Part shown: piece by piece, positions 10,547 to 22,025 of the stretch | How the letters are laid out: each line of letters starts with the position of its first letter | How positions within the stretch are numbered: position 1 is the stretch's first letter | From: Anniella stebbinsi | Taxonomy: Eukaryota; Chordata; Lepidosauria; Squamata; Anniellidae | DNA length: 64,000 nucleotides | Direction: 5' to 3' | NCBI GenBank assembly: GCA_029215795.1 | Contig: JARDYH010000006.1 | Location: forward strand, 22,025,501-22,089,500 | Notes under the pieces: generated by a model | Told to the model about the DNA's origin: nothing | Databases searched by the model: none | Seen by the model: only the letters and a program-made list of their open reading frames with translations | Translations under genes and position numbers: made by a program

Positions 10547-11044
10547 CTAAAAGAGACAAATAAAGTAAGTAAAAAGCAGTCACTCTCGTTGGAGAGAAGA
10601 AAACAATGGACTCCATCAAGGATCAGTCATGGGGCCCATTTCAGTAAATACGTTTCTATTTTATAGAAACCTGGGGAAGAAGAAATGTTTTGGTAAAATG
10701 TATGGATAACAGCAACTCACAGACATCACGCCGGAAATTGTGCCAGACAAACTGGATGACCTCAAATTGAAGGAATAAAACAATAAGTAAATTCAGTACT
10801 ATACCATCTATTGAGGGGGACCATCTACCAATACTTTTGGCCAGGAGCTCATCAATTGTAAGGGAAAGACAATGGTCTTGGAATACTGGGTGTAAAGGTA
10901 AATTTAACCTTTATATCATGCGTAGGCAGTGTGGTGTCTGTGGGCATTAATGCACTGCCAGATACCTTTCTCAGCACCCACTAAGATGACCTACATTTAA
11001 AAATAATGATAAAACATTTTCTTACTTTTTTAAAAAACTATTTT
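10547..11044. other. No feature recognised
   Basis: No exon or repeat family identified between the hAT-type end and the 3' region of the L1. Confidence 0.4.
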
Positions 11045-12694
11045 TAAAGCCCCTTCCCTTATCCTTGTTGAGGTTGTTTGGAAGGGGAATTTCTCCAATA
11101 TATCTCCCCATTCCTTATCTTCTATTCCCTCTTCCAAATCTCCTTCCCATACCTACCTTACTATCTGCTTTCCTCCAGTCTCTTGTCTTATCAGAATTCT
11201 ATATATTTGTGTTATCATTCCTTTATCCCCTACTCTGTATTTATCTACATATTTTCCCACTCTGTTAATTCCCTTGTACTTTCCCTTCCTATCTTTCTGT
11301 TTCTTATAAATTTGCCAATCTGCATCCATGCCATCCATGAAATTTCCAAATTTTGTATTCTTTTATTCCATATTTCTTGTGTTATTGGATTTTGTTGCTC
11401 ATTATTTTTTTTCATTTGTATCATTCCTATTTCTTTCAATTTAATTTTGGTTATTGCTTTCTTACTTATATCAAATTCTGGATGCATCCAGATTGGCGTT
11501 AGAGGTGATATCCCCGGCATTAATTTTCCTTTTTTGTGATACCATACTTTCATCATTCCTCTTATTGAGCTTTGTTTATTATTCATTTGTTTTTTAATAT
11601 CTTTCTTACTGTAAAATATATTGTACATTTCTTCTTTTTTTTTTAAGTCTCATTAGCTCCCTTTCTATCTCTACCCATTGTAGATTCCCTTCTTCCTTTG
11701 TTATTACTAATAAATATTTTAACTGGTATGCTTCATAGTAAATTTTTAATTGTGGAATACTCCATCCTCCATCTTGCATAACCCTATATCTAAATGTTTT
11801 TGCTGTTCGTGTTTTTTTACTTTTGAATATAAATTTTTCCAAGCTATTTTGCCAATTTTTGAACCTACTATTTTGAATTTCCTGTGGTAGTACATTGAAG
11901 AAATATGTAAATTTCGGCACCAACATCATCTTTACTGCCATAATTCAATCTGATAGCGATAATTGCTTTTTCTCCCATCTGGCCAAATCCTTCTTAATTT
12001 CTACCTATACTCTTCCATAATTTAATTTCAATATGTTCTTCTGTTTTTTTGGGATCTGTACTCCTAGATATCTAAATGCTTTGGATATTATAGGGATACT
12101 AGTCATTTTGGATATTTCTATTTGTTCCTGAGGCCCTATATTTATACACATCAATCCTGATTTCTTTTTGTTTACCTTGAGCCCCGCTACCTGATAAAAT
12201 TCTTCCAATTCTCTTGTCATTTCTTTTATTCCTTTTTTTGTATTTTGTATTGTCAATATAATGTCATCTGCATATAAGCTTAATTTAAATTCTTTTTTTC
12301 CCACCTGTATTCTTTTAATCTCTGTATTTGTTCTAATTCTGTCTGCCAGAAATTCAATGGCCATTGTAAATAATATTGGTGATAATGGGCGTCCCTGCCT
12401 TGTTCCCGAATTTAACTTTATTTCCCCTGTTTCCAATCCATTGTACCTAATTTTCACTGTTGTCTGTACATATATTGCATCTATTATGTGTTTGAATTTA
12501 TTCCCCAAATTGTATATTGTTGGTACATTGATTATAAATTTTGGGTTTACTGTATCAAATGCCTTATACAAATCCAGAGTCAATAATGTCAATGGAATTT
12601 TCCTTATATTGCTCAACATCAGACCCAATAATTTCCTCACCGGTTCTGCTATGAACCTGTTTTTCAGAAACCCATATTGATCTTCCTTGTACAC
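11045..12694 (-). mobile_element. L1 LINE, 5'-truncated, ORF2 RT to 3' end
   Basis: The minus strand first gives a 229-residue open stretch (12,694-12,005) with L1 reverse transcriptase motifs: TLDLYKAFDTV, SGTRQGRPLSPILF and LYADDIILT (the catalytic ADD). It then gives PKFTYFFNVLPQEIQ and GGWSIPQLKIYYEA (11,941-11,606), the post-RT region of L1 ORF2, and a more decayed C-terminal part to about 11,245. The three pieces are separated by frameshifts or stops. The endonuclease half is missing, so this is a dead 5'-truncated copy. Confidence 0.9.
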
Positions 12695-12697
12695 GGT

Positions 12698-12819
12698 CTT
12701 TTGGGCAGGTTACTTGTCCTTTGCCATACTTCTGATGGCAGCCATTTTGTGGTAGTACCCAGGACAGTTTCTCAAATTGCCAAAGGTGTCCACAGTCCAA
12801 AAAGGTTGCTGACCCCTGC
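12698..12819. mobile_element. Partial hAT-like MITE
   Basis: Ends AAAAAGGTTGCTGACCCCTG, the reverse complement of the common hAT terminus CAGGGGTCAGCAACC. The other end abuts the truncated L1 and is not identifiable. Confidence 0.5.
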
Positions 12820-14499
12820 TCTATTATAGATCCAGTCAGAACTGTCAAACAGATAGTTGGAGATACACAACTGAACAGAGGGGAAAGAATTGCCCCCTGC
12901 TGCTCAATAGCAGAGGCCACCCCAAGCAGTAATGAAAGGAGACTATTCAACTTTGTCCACTAGGCACCCTGGTGACTAAGAGATGAAGTGATGAACTAGA
13001 TTATATAGATAAACTAGAAATGAAACAGACTTTGTTTAATTGCAGTGTGGTATGAATTGAATTCTTCATTCTTCATTGTTGGTATTGTAATAGCCACACT
13101 TTTTCCTCCAATAAATATTATCTTCATTATTAAACTAGATCTATTCCAAACATCTGATACTGGAGAGGCAGTGCTTGCAAAACAGTACATGATACAAAAA
13201 GAAAAGCTGCGTGAGCTGTGTTACTGACAGTCAAATATACTGCACTGTGGCAAATCATTGCTGCAGATACTGAATGAAACAGCAACTTGTGAAAGAATTC
13301 TTACAAAGTTCATTGGACGGTCAGCTCACAGATGTCAATATCCGACAACAGACACATTTGATGAGAAACTGACTGATAATGAGGAAGTTATTCCAGGACT
13401 ATGAAAATTGATTTGTAAAAGTCTCAAGTTACCAGCCTGAAACTGAGGAACAAGGAACGGGGAATGTGAACAACCAGCCAGCTTGTATAATGTTTCCCAC
13501 AATACTTCCAAAAGACTAAAATCTTCACAGAAGGTAATCCTAGCTAACTCACATTAAAAACCTTTCCCACACAATATCATTTTATTTTCTAGATATATGC
13601 ATCGTTCCAAAAAATATGAAATACGGTATTTCAAGGGCAACAATACACAAAGAGGGCAGACACGTTCCACACATGCGATTTGGTATTTTGTGGGAGCACT
13701 TTCTGTAAACGTAGCTAAGAAAAACATGGTAGATGCAGAACACAAGCACAGGCAAGTCTGGATCTTGGCCCATGTCCCATATATACTACAGTAGTAGGAT
13801 GCACATATAATAATAATAATATAATAATAATAATATAATAATAATAATAATCAAAAGGAACAGTTTATTTCCCCGATATACCTTTTTTGCATAACAGAAA
13901 AATGCAAAAAAAATGCATATATATATTCTACTAATATATATATGAAAGCCTTGATTTAATGCATTAAACTGATCTCCCTATACATAGATGATTGGCAAAA
14001 TGAAAGATGGGTCGGGCGGTGGGAGAAGTACCTGTTCTGCATCACCCAAGAGGAAGGGAAAGGGCACATCAGCAAGCACACACCATGCACAGAACTCTGA
14101 GGCAAGAGGTTAGCAGAGAATTATTACAGGTCAGTGCTGCTGGAAGTAGCGCTACACAGCACTCATGCCACTCCCCACTCTTTGAACACATACATTCCAG
14201 TCCTTTGTAGGAGGCCGAATCCTGCCCAATTGTTGTTGTTTATTTATTTACCAACTTGTTTATAAATTGGACCTGCCCTTTAGAATTACTATGTCCATGA
14301 CAGCTAACAAATCAGATAAAAATGATAAACACATATGAACAATAAAAACGGGGGGGGGGGGAACAGTAACAATAAAGGTATAACATTGTAGCAGCAGAAT
14401 AAAACTAATTCAATTTGTTTTACCAAATTGCAATGCCCTTTTAAAAGTTATTGGCTTGGTGGTGAACGGCCATGAGAGTATATGGGGAGAGCTGTGGAA
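12820..14499. other. No gene recognised; TAA microsatellite
   Basis: No exon found. A TAA/TA microsatellite lies at about 13,807-13,852, AT-rich palindromic sequence near 13,916-13,942, and a G-run at about 14,349-14,360. Region 14,215-14,300 may be a decayed LINE tail. Confidence 0.4.
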
Positions 14500-15240
14500 C
14501 TGCAGATCTTGCAACAAAAAATATATAGCTTGTCCCTAAAATTAGCCTCCATACCAGAGAATTGGAAAGTAGCCAACGCAACACCAGTTTTTTAAAAAAA
14601 AGATCCGGGGAAATCCAGGAAATTTTAGAGTAGAGCTTAACTGCTGATCTCAGATAATTGATGGAAAGCTTTATTAAAGAAAAATTATTGAGCATATAGA
14701 AGAACAAAACTTGCTAAAGAAACATGAGCATGGCTTCTGCAAAGGGAAGCCCTGCCTCAGTAATTAGTAAGTGTTAAGAGTTCTCTGAGAGTGTCAACAA
14801 GCATGTGGATATAAGTGGACTGGCAGTCATTGTATACTTGGACTTTCAAAAAGCTTTTGACAAAGTCATCATCTCCTGAGTAAATTTAAGTCACAGGATA
14901 AGAGGATGGGTCTTCTTATAGATTGGTAACTGGTTAAAGAACAGGAAGCAGAATACGAATAAATGGACTGTTGCCACAACGCATGGAAATATGAAGTGGG
15001 GTCTCCCAAAGATCTGTATTGTATCAGGTGCTTTTTTAATTTGTACATAAACGATCAGGTATTCAGGATGAGCAATTAGGTGGTGACATATGTAGACATT
15101 TTCCACAAACCAACATTTTCATTGTTGTGAAAATCAAAGAGGATTATGAGGAGCTCCAAAAGGACATCTCCAAAACTGGGTGATAGAGCAACAAAACTGC
15201 AAATGCAGTTCAATGTTAAAAAGTGCAAAAGCTGGGGATG
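14500..15240 (+). mobile_element. Old, decayed CR1 LINE fragment
   Basis: Heavily mutated but readable: YLDFQKAFDKV (about 14,835-14,870), then a GVSQ/VLYQ block and FNLYINDQ (about 15,030-15,060), which are CR1 reverse transcriptase blocks in the right order, followed by a QNWVIEQQNCKCS-like region. Many frameshifts and stops make this clearly older than the CR1 copies at 37.4 and 38.8 kb. Confidence 0.75.
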
Positions 15241-15717
15241 AGGAGTATGTGAGCCTCCAGAAGTTGGAACTTTATGGAAATTGTTGTATAATCATGTTTG
15301 GAGGAAGCGAAATTTAAACATTTAAAACTCTCTCCTTTTTCTTCTTCTTTTTAAATGAAACAAACATGATCTGATGTTTTTCTAAGCATTAGGAGAGCCT
15401 CCAAACTCACCAGATATCTTTTAATATTGCCTTGGTCTGTTAAAAAATTGCTTATTTTTTTCTTCTTTAGGCACATTAAACACAATGCAAATCACAATGT
15501 GCTAACATTTTGTTTTGAGAAAATGTGCTGCTGTTCACATTCAGGGTTGCAAATGGGGCAGGTTCAGATAATTTGCCAACTGAAACGAAGTCCCTCATAC
15601 ATCACTATCCAAAGCCATTCTCTCTCCCTGACCTGTGGGGGACAACTCTGTCTGGGGGCTGTTGCCCTGGCTGAGGTAAGAAAGGAGCGAGAGAGGGTAA
15701 GGGCTATACTTAACTGG
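15241..15717. other. No feature recognised
   Basis: T-rich and C/T-mixed sequence without a supported exon or repeat. Confidence 0.4.
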
Positions 15718-16072
15718 GGTCCCCTCTACAAGGATTCGCTTTTGCGCCTGGTTAGCCGATTATGCGCATAATCGCAGAAGCGCATTTACACCTAATCCCT
15801 CTGAACGAGAGGCGGCGAGAGGCGGCAAAGTGCATTAACGGATATCCAAAATGCGGTTTACAAGTAGTTAATGTGCATAAGCGCATATTCACACAGTCAA
15901 AATGAGCTTTAACGGACGGAGCAAAATAAAACTCGCGATTTAACGCGCATTCGATAATGCGCATAATCGGAGAGATAACGCGCCTCTACGCTCCATTTGC
16001 GCTCCGCTGGTGTGGAGGTAAATTTTTTTATGAGACTTCAAAGAGCATTAAACCTCTCGTGAAGAGGCACCC
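15718..16072 (+). mobile_element. Harbinger-type MITE, GCGCAT-rich family, copy 1
   Basis: Starts GGTCCCCTCTACAAG and ends AAGAGGCACCC, about 355 bp, collinear with the copies at 21,659, 35,338, 36,114, 43,893 and 56,120. The interior is rich in GCGCAT/ATGCGC and carries AGGCGGCGAGAGGCGGC. The flanking triplets (TGG/TCA) do not match, so the duplication is decayed or one end is slightly altered. Confidence 0.8.
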
Positions 16073-16825
16073 TCAGCCTTTATCTTTCTGCCATAAAAGT
16101 GAAAGGAGCCATTTCTATAATGAAAAGTAAACCATTGATTGAGGTGGAAGCAAAACTTATCCCCCTGGTATTGCCAGCTTCATGGGCAGGAGTCAGTTTT
16201 TACTTCCACCATAACAGTATCCCTGACAGCAGCTGTTTACTTTTTCCTAACAAATAAAATGATATCCTTTCACATATATGGGAAAAAATAAAAGCACAAC
16301 TCTCAGGACACACTGAGGTGGTGGCAAACCAGCCAACCTCCGTGACACTAAGTCACCAGTCCTAGCAACAAGAAGCACATTTGATATTCCCATTCTGTCC
16401 CCATTGCATTATTTCTTCTCATATGAGTTGATGGTTTCTACTGAATTCCAGGGGGGGGTGCATTAGTTGTCATTAGAAGCATTGTTCAGGTGGTTAGCAG
16501 CACCCACACCAACAGTGTCCCAAAATGAAATTCCTTTACTTTCTCACATGTTGGTGGTTGGCTTTCATTCACTCTTGTGGTGAAAATAAACATGTTGCAC
16601 ATGTGGAAGTGGTGACACATAACCCAGCCCTGCTTTTATACACTGTGCTTTGTTTGGCACAGGCACATTTTCCACACACAATCCTCTGTAATCAGTACTG
16701 GATCTGACGGGGACCAAAAAAACCAATGCTCAAACCAGACAAGATGGAGGTAGTGACGATATGTGATTCACCTGGCCTGGAAGTATGTTAAATCTCTTTG
16801 AAATGGGATTGCACTCTCCCTAAAG
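16073..16825. other. No feature recognised
   Basis: Unique-looking sequence. A short frame at 16,525-16,707 has a hydrophobic start but no recognisable domain or splice context. Confidence 0.4.
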
Positions 16826-17084
16826 CAGGGGTGGGCAATGTGCCACCCATAGGCCCCGTGCAACCCCCACTGCCCCCCCAAATTGTATTTTTTTTAAAAA
16901 AAAATAATCCGGAGTGGACAGTTCAAAGCCTTTTTTACCCTTTCTGTAAGCTAATTTGGGCACTTTAGGTACTTTGAAGCCAGTCCAAGGCCATTTATAA
17001 GAAAAATAATGATTCTTGCAAAGGGTGGATCTGGGGGGGGGGGGTGAAAATGTCATCCAGACCTCTCGAGGTTGCCCACTCCTG
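16826..17084. mobile_element. hAT MITE with perfect 8-bp TSD
   Basis: Starts CAGGGGTGGGCAA and ends TTGCCCACTCCTG, with CCCTAAAG repeated exactly at 16,818-16,825 and 17,085-17,092. The length is 259 bp with poly-C, poly-T/A and poly-G runs inside. Termini and duplication both fit hAT. Confidence 0.9.
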
Positions 17085-18122
17085 CCCTAAAGGACCAGGT
17101 CAACAAGTCTGGGAGTGTTAGAGTCCTAAACATCTTAGAACCCAGGTACCTCAAGGACCACCTCCTTCCACATGTGTTAAGATCTGCCTCAAAGATCTTT
17201 TCACTGAGTCACTCCAGTAGATGGTGACATGACATAGGACTATGTCCTATGTCATGGCCCTAAAATTCTATCTTTAAAGTGGTTCAGTTGGCACCAAGTT
17301 TGCCAACTTGTCAATACCACAAGAAACCTTTTAATTTTCCCTGGCCTGTGATTTTACACAAGCACAGGAAAGAAAGAAAAAACAGTGCTAGTGAAAAATG
17401 GAGAACGAACACAAAGCATAGAACTTACATGAACATTAAACACCCATCATCCATGGGCAACAGACATCCCATATAACAGAAGGAAGAATAGCCACATAAT
17501 ACTGTGGTTGTTAGAGTACGCACAAGTAGTTTGGCACAAAATATTACACCACAATCCTATCCATATTAAGTGGGGAATCCATTCCATTGCATAAATTCTA
17601 TTTCCAAGAGGAGATCATAATGGAATGGCATTTGGTACATGTTAAAAAAATGTTTTTTATTTCCTCCCATGTTTTGTTTCCTCCCACTAATGCTGACCAT
17701 ATATTGGGTGTATCTCTTATAGTCTATTCCATTAGACAGCTTCAAAACAAGCATGAGACAGTCCTGATTTGTTTCATATTAGAGCTGGAACATAAATTTA
17801 CAGGAATGAACATACCTCCACAAGGAACTCTCCAGTACTTTCCCCATATCAGTGTGGTAATACTTGGTAAGGATCAGAATCACCTAAAGGAAAATAAATG
17901 AAAAAGAGAATTAAGCTACATATGCTAAAAAAAACAAAAAAAACCCAACAGAATGTACAAGACCATACAAGAAATGTCCTGTTGAGACTGGAGAATTCTG
18001 ATTTCTTAGAATTGTTTTCTTGTTTTGTTTTTGTGGTGAACTGTTTGTTTTTAAATTAGGCACTGTATGTTCCTCTTCACGGTCAATTGGGTATAGTAAA
18101 CAAAAAGAGTAATCTTCTCTAT
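17085..18122. other. No gene recognised
   Basis: No supported exon. A self-complementary TAGGACTATGTCCTA lies near 17,236, and an A-rich run near 17,924-17,946. Confidence 0.4.
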
Positions 18123-18310
18123 GGCTGCAATCCTATACCCACTTACAGGGATGTATGCTCCATTGAACTCAATGGGGTTTACAATCCAATCCTATATATG
18201 TCTACTCAGAAGCAAGGCAATAATACGATCCTAAGCTGGTCTACTGGGTCCTATAATCTATTCACTCAATTTAATTGGATTTACTCCCAGGTAAATGTAT
18301 ACAGATTTAC
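18123..18310. repeat. Palindromic GCAATCCTATA repeat
   Basis: Contains CTGCAATCCTATACCCACTT, TTGAACTCAATGGGGTTTAC and CAATCCTATATATGTCTACT, arranged as near-inverted halves. This is a frequent short squamate repeat. Related pieces occur near 3,360-3,420, 3,516-3,570 and 40,865-40,985. Confidence 0.6.
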
Positions 18311-18784
18311 TGCCAAAAAGAACATGCACAATCAGAGGTATTTTCTTTTTATTATTATAACAAACTAGCTCTATTCCAGCTGAGCTTCTGTTAGAACATG
18401 AGAGTCCTCAAGAAAGCAAAATTTCACATTCTTGGAATGAGGTCAGAATTGTGTCATGATGAAAAACAATACAAGATTAATTTGTTCATGAATTCATACC
18501 CCTAATAATGCTAATAGATTATAATTTTAGAACTCTGGAGTCTATTCTGGCAAAGTGGCCATTAATTCACCAGTAAATCCCTTGGATTAGGGTTTTTTTA
18601 AAAAAAAAATTAAACATGTGTCATAAATTATGTGATAGCATCCTCAGGATAATCAATATTACTGAGAAGGCCAATTAATATTGTTTTTAAGTACTTGTAT
18701 TATTATTTACTGATCCTAAGAGCCGTTGAAAACTATGTATTCAAACAGTTGCGGAAAAGTTATGCATTAGGCACAACTTTTATT
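18311..18784. other. No feature recognised
   Basis: AT-rich, with an A/T run at about 18,591-18,612. No exon support. Confidence 0.4.
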
Positions 18785-19044
18785 GGGTTGGATCCAGACT
18801 TGCCCCTCCATGAACAGGGTTCCTTCCATTCACAGAGCGAATTTGGATCCAACAGAGACTTGGACTGAAGGAAGGGTGTTGGAAAGTTGATTTTCGCTGA
18901 TCCCTCTAAACCTCCATAATAACCTTTCAAGAGGGCACAAAAGGCTAGGTGGAGCGGTGTAGGTGGCATCAGCCAAAATCTCATATCTTCCCCCTTCCTT
19001 CAGTGCAAGAGGAACTCTGCTGAGTGAAAGTCTAGATCCAACCC
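18785..19044. mobile_element. MITE with GGGTTGGATC termini and ATT duplication
   Basis: Starts GGGTTGGATCCAGACT and ends AGTCTAGATCCAACCC (inverted), flanked by ATT at 18,782-18,784 and 19,045-19,047. The 260-bp length and a possible 3-bp duplication suggest a Harbinger-type non-autonomous element, but 3 bp alone is weak evidence. Confidence 0.65.
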
Positions 19045-19165
19045 ATTCCCTATTGCACTTATATGCCAATCTTCCTTCAAAAGACTTAAGAGAGCAGCTC
19101 ACATGAGGATCCCAGGCAGCCTCCCAGCCAGGCACTGATCAGTCTTGAGAAATTTGCTGAGAGGA

Positions 19166-19210
19166 CATGGAGATGATTATTTATTTATTTATTACACTTA
19201 TATACCGCCC
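19166..19210 (-). mobile_element. L2-like LINE 3' tail
   Basis: TTATTTATTTATT followed by TATATACCGCCCCATAGCC is the reversed 3' end of the L2-like family seen at 33,990-34,060. Confidence 0.7.
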
Positions 19211-19265
19211 CATAGCCACAGATCTTCCAATACTCAAATAACCAAGTAGGTGAACCATAAAGCAT

Positions 19266-19548
19266 TGGTGGGCAACCTCTGGGAATCTTGGGGCCAATTT
19301 GCCTTTCCACTCCCCCCCCCCCCCAGTAATTTCCTGCTGCTGCACTGCAGAAATTGGGTGGTGCAGCAGCTAGGACAGGAAGGGGAGGAAAGCAGTTTGC
19401 TGCTAGAACCAGTGGCAGGGTAGTGGCAAAAGTGGGCCTATTTAATATTGATTTTAAAGCTAAATCAGCAAATTTGGCAGTGGCAGTGAGGGCTGCATAG
19501 AAGGCAGGGGGCGTGTGCAGCCCAGGTGTCGCCCACCCCCACTGTAAA
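19266..19548. mobile_element. hAT-like non-autonomous element
   Basis: The left end CATTGGTGGGCAACC and right end GTCGCCCACCCCCACTG are imperfect inverted copies of the CAGNGGTGGGCAAC hAT terminus. The flanking sequence does not give a clean 8-bp duplication. Confidence 0.5.
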
Positions 19549-19639
19549 GAGTTACAGTTTGGTGGCTCTAAATCAGATACCAACATCCCAGATCTGTTTT
19601 TTAGGTTTGGCTGATCCTAGGTCTGTTTATTTTTAGGTT

Positions 19640-19785
19640 TGGCTGATTGCTCAAAATTGTTCTGTGTTGTGTGTTTTATGTTTTTAAATTTTGTATATCA
19701 TTTTTAATGTTTTAATCTCTTGTAACCCCCCCCAGACAGCTTCAGCAATGGGGCAGTATAGAAATGTAATAAATCATCATCCACC
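19640..19785 (+). mobile_element. L2-like LINE 3' tail
   Basis: Contains TTTTTAAATTTTGTATATCA, AGACAGCTTCAGCAATGGGG and TATAGAAATGTAATAAATCA, the 3' end of an L2-like copy diverged from the 33.9-kb one. Nothing 5' of it is preserved. Confidence 0.65.
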
Positions 19786-19902
19786 AAAGAAAGTACTGTC
19801 TCTAATCAATTTGGTTAAATAGACTCTTCCCCAGCCCCACTCATATGCCCAGCACCTACAATCAGCTCCATGAGAACCATGACTGGAGGCAAACTCACTG
19901 AC

Positions 19903-20104
19903 TGGGTTCGCATGTCACAATAAGTCATAGTGGTTTATAAGCTGCTCACAGTAGCTTATAAACCACCATAGCTTATAGTATTATCTGGGAACACTCTTCC
20001 CCAACCAGGGTATATTATTAAGCCAAAATAAGGCACCCTAATAAGACATGGTCTGCAGTGAGGTTTATTTAAACTATGGTGGCTTATCGTGTTATCTGGC
20101 ACTC
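19903..20104. mobile_element. Degenerate MITE with TGTCACAATAAG ends
   Basis: The left end GCATGTCACAATAAGTCATA and right end TATGGTGGCTTATCGTGTTA are imperfect inverted repeats, with further inverted GGTTTATAAGCTGC/AGCTTATAAACCACC blocks inside. Similar in design to 7,211-7,408. Confidence 0.55.
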
Positions 20105-20254
20105 CACAGTGGTTTAAAGAGTGGTTTTAAGAGTGCCTACAGAGTCCCTTGGCAAAAGCGGTCAAAACCGCTGCTGTGGCTCTGCTCCAGCTCAAGGATA
20201 TCTGTTCTGAGATCTGCCTGGCTGCCAGTTACAGATAGCCAATAAGAAAAGCTC

Positions 20255-20446
20255 TGTGGTGGAAAACACAAATAAAGAGCAGTAGTAAGTGCCAATTGCC
20301 TGAAGCCCAAAGTGTGCAATTGAGATTCAGTGCTACTTTAGCACTGCACTATGGTGGAAAGCAAAAATAAACAGCAGTAGAACGCACAAGCTGCCCAAAG
20401 CCCAAAGTACTCAATTGCAATTTAGAGCTACTGCGCTACTGCACTA
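20255..20446 (+). repeat. Two-unit tandem duplication, about 92 bp
   Basis: GTGGAAAACACAAATAAAGA (first unit) and GTGGAAAGCAAAAATAAACA (second) each lead into a CCCAAAGT...CAATTG block and a GCTACT-rich end. The units are clearly diverged. Confidence 0.7.
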
Positions 20447-20456
20447 CTGTGAATTA

Positions 20457-21226
20457 CCGTATTTCCTCGAGTCTAAGACGCACTTCCCCCCCCCCCCCAT
20501 ATTTACATCTGTAAAAATGGAGTGCGTCTTAGAATCAATGGCATCTAAGAATCACCAGATTTCTCCAGCACTGGTATGGGGTTGAAGATACACCCCCCAA
20601 CCCCCCACCCACCCACAGCGTCTTCACAAAGGGGCTCTGCATGCCCCCCCAAGCGACTCAGCCTTCCCCACTCGCCTCCACGCCGCTGGCACTGACCTCC
20701 TTGACCTCCAGCACCGGGATCGTGGCCTACTTTGTAGTAATGCCGTGTTTCCAGGCCGGGGAGGCCACTGCAAGCGGTGCTGGCAGCAAGGACCAGGGTA
20801 GCGATGGAGGTGAGTGGAGAAGGTCGTTCCTTGCTGCCGGACCGGGGCAGCACGGACTGGGGCGGTGCTGGTGGCGAGGACCAGAGCAGCACTGGCGGTG
20901 TGGACTGGGGCGGTGGTGGCGGCGAGGACCGGGGCGGCGAGGACCAGGGCGGTACGGGCAGCGAGGCCCGGGGTGACGCTGGCGGTGAGTGAGGAAGGGA
21001 GGAGGGGGACTCATGCCCAGCCCAGCAGGTCCCTGGGTGGCAGATCGAGGGGGGGCATGCACAGCCCTACCATATTTCTTTGATTCTAAGATGCACTGAT
21101 CCCCAATATTACGTGTCTGAAAATGGGGTGAGTCTTAGAATCGATGCAACGCTTTTTTCCTGATGGTGGCCCTAAAATTAAGGTGCATCTTAGAATCGAT
21201 GGCATCTTAGATTCGGTGAAATACGG
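20457..21226. mobile_element. Mariner-type non-autonomous element with GC-rich minisatellite
   Basis: Starts CCGTATTTCCTCGAGTCTAA and ends TTCGGTGAAATACGG, flanked by TA at 20,455-20,456 and 21,227-21,228, as in Tc1/mariner insertions. Near each end are hairpins built from TCTAAGACGCAC/GTGCGTCTTAGA-type repeats. The middle (about 20,640-21,060) is GC-rich, with GGCGAGGACC-type short repeats. No transposase. Confidence 0.7.
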
Positions 21227-21359
21227 TAGCAGGGTTTTGATGGTGCATTGGGTGCTTCCCTACTAGGGGAAGCTGTGTATCAGGTTTTGTCCCAAACCTG
21301 CATACTCCCAAAGGTTTATTAGTGCCACTACTGGAAAACCCTTCCTCATGTGGTAGTTT

Positions 21360-21485
21360 TAAACTTTTAAACTTTTATATTATACTTTGATTTGTTGTAT
21401 TTTATGGTTTTAATTGTAAGCTGCTAGAGAAATTCGGCTATTGGGCAGTATAAAAATATAATAAATAATATAATAAATAATATTT
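21360..21485 (+). mobile_element. L2-like LINE 3' tail
   Basis: TTTTAATTGTAAGCTGCTAG, AAATTCGGCTATTGGGCAGT and a TAATAAATAATA tail match the 3' end of the L2-like family. Confidence 0.7.
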
Positions 21486-21658
21486 TATAGTGCTTTAATT
21501 TCATTTTATATTTTACTTTGATCACAGCTACAGAGAAAAGGATTTGACTATTACATGCTTTAATATCCACCCCCTTCTCCAGGAAGTGTTGGGCTGCGCA
21601 GATGGTTCCCAACTCCCATTTTAGCTTCATAATAACCCAGTGAGGTAGGTTAGGTTGA

Positions 21659-22014
21659 GGCTGCCTCTACAAGAGGCATTTAAAGCTCTTTCAAGCCGCA
21701 TTAAAAAAATTACCTCTACAAGAACGGAGCGCAAATCAGGCGTAGAGGCGCGTTTTCTCTCCAATTATGCGCATTATCGAATGCGCGTTAAATAGCGAGT
21801 TTTATTTTGCTCCTGATGTTAAAGCGCATTTTGACTATGTGAACAAGCGATTCTCTGCATTAACTACTTGTAAAGCGCATTTGAAACAACCGGTAAGGTC
21901 ACCTGTTGAGTGCTCAATTACCTCCTGCATACAAGCATTTACGATAAAGCGCTTCAGCAATTATGCGCATAATTGGCTAACCAGGCGTCAAACAGAATCC
22001 ATCTAGAGGGGGTC
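21659..22014 (-). mobile_element. Harbinger-type MITE, GCGCAT-rich family, copy 2
   Basis: Starts GGCTGCCTCTACAAG and ends CATCTAGAGGGGGTC, 356 bp, with the duplication TGA at 21,656-21,658 and 22,015-22,017. It shares the interior with 56,120-56,475, including CACCTGTTGAGTGCTCAATT-type sequence absent from other copies, so these two form a subfamily. Inserted in the SINE. Confidence 0.85.
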
Positions 22015-22025
22015 TGAGAGACAGT

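Noticed and set aside
10277..10563. Frames encoding repeated HVHPPRGHAHQ- or GHVDGHAPLG-type peptides
   Set aside because: They result from the 66-bp tandem repeat in a non-coding transposon.
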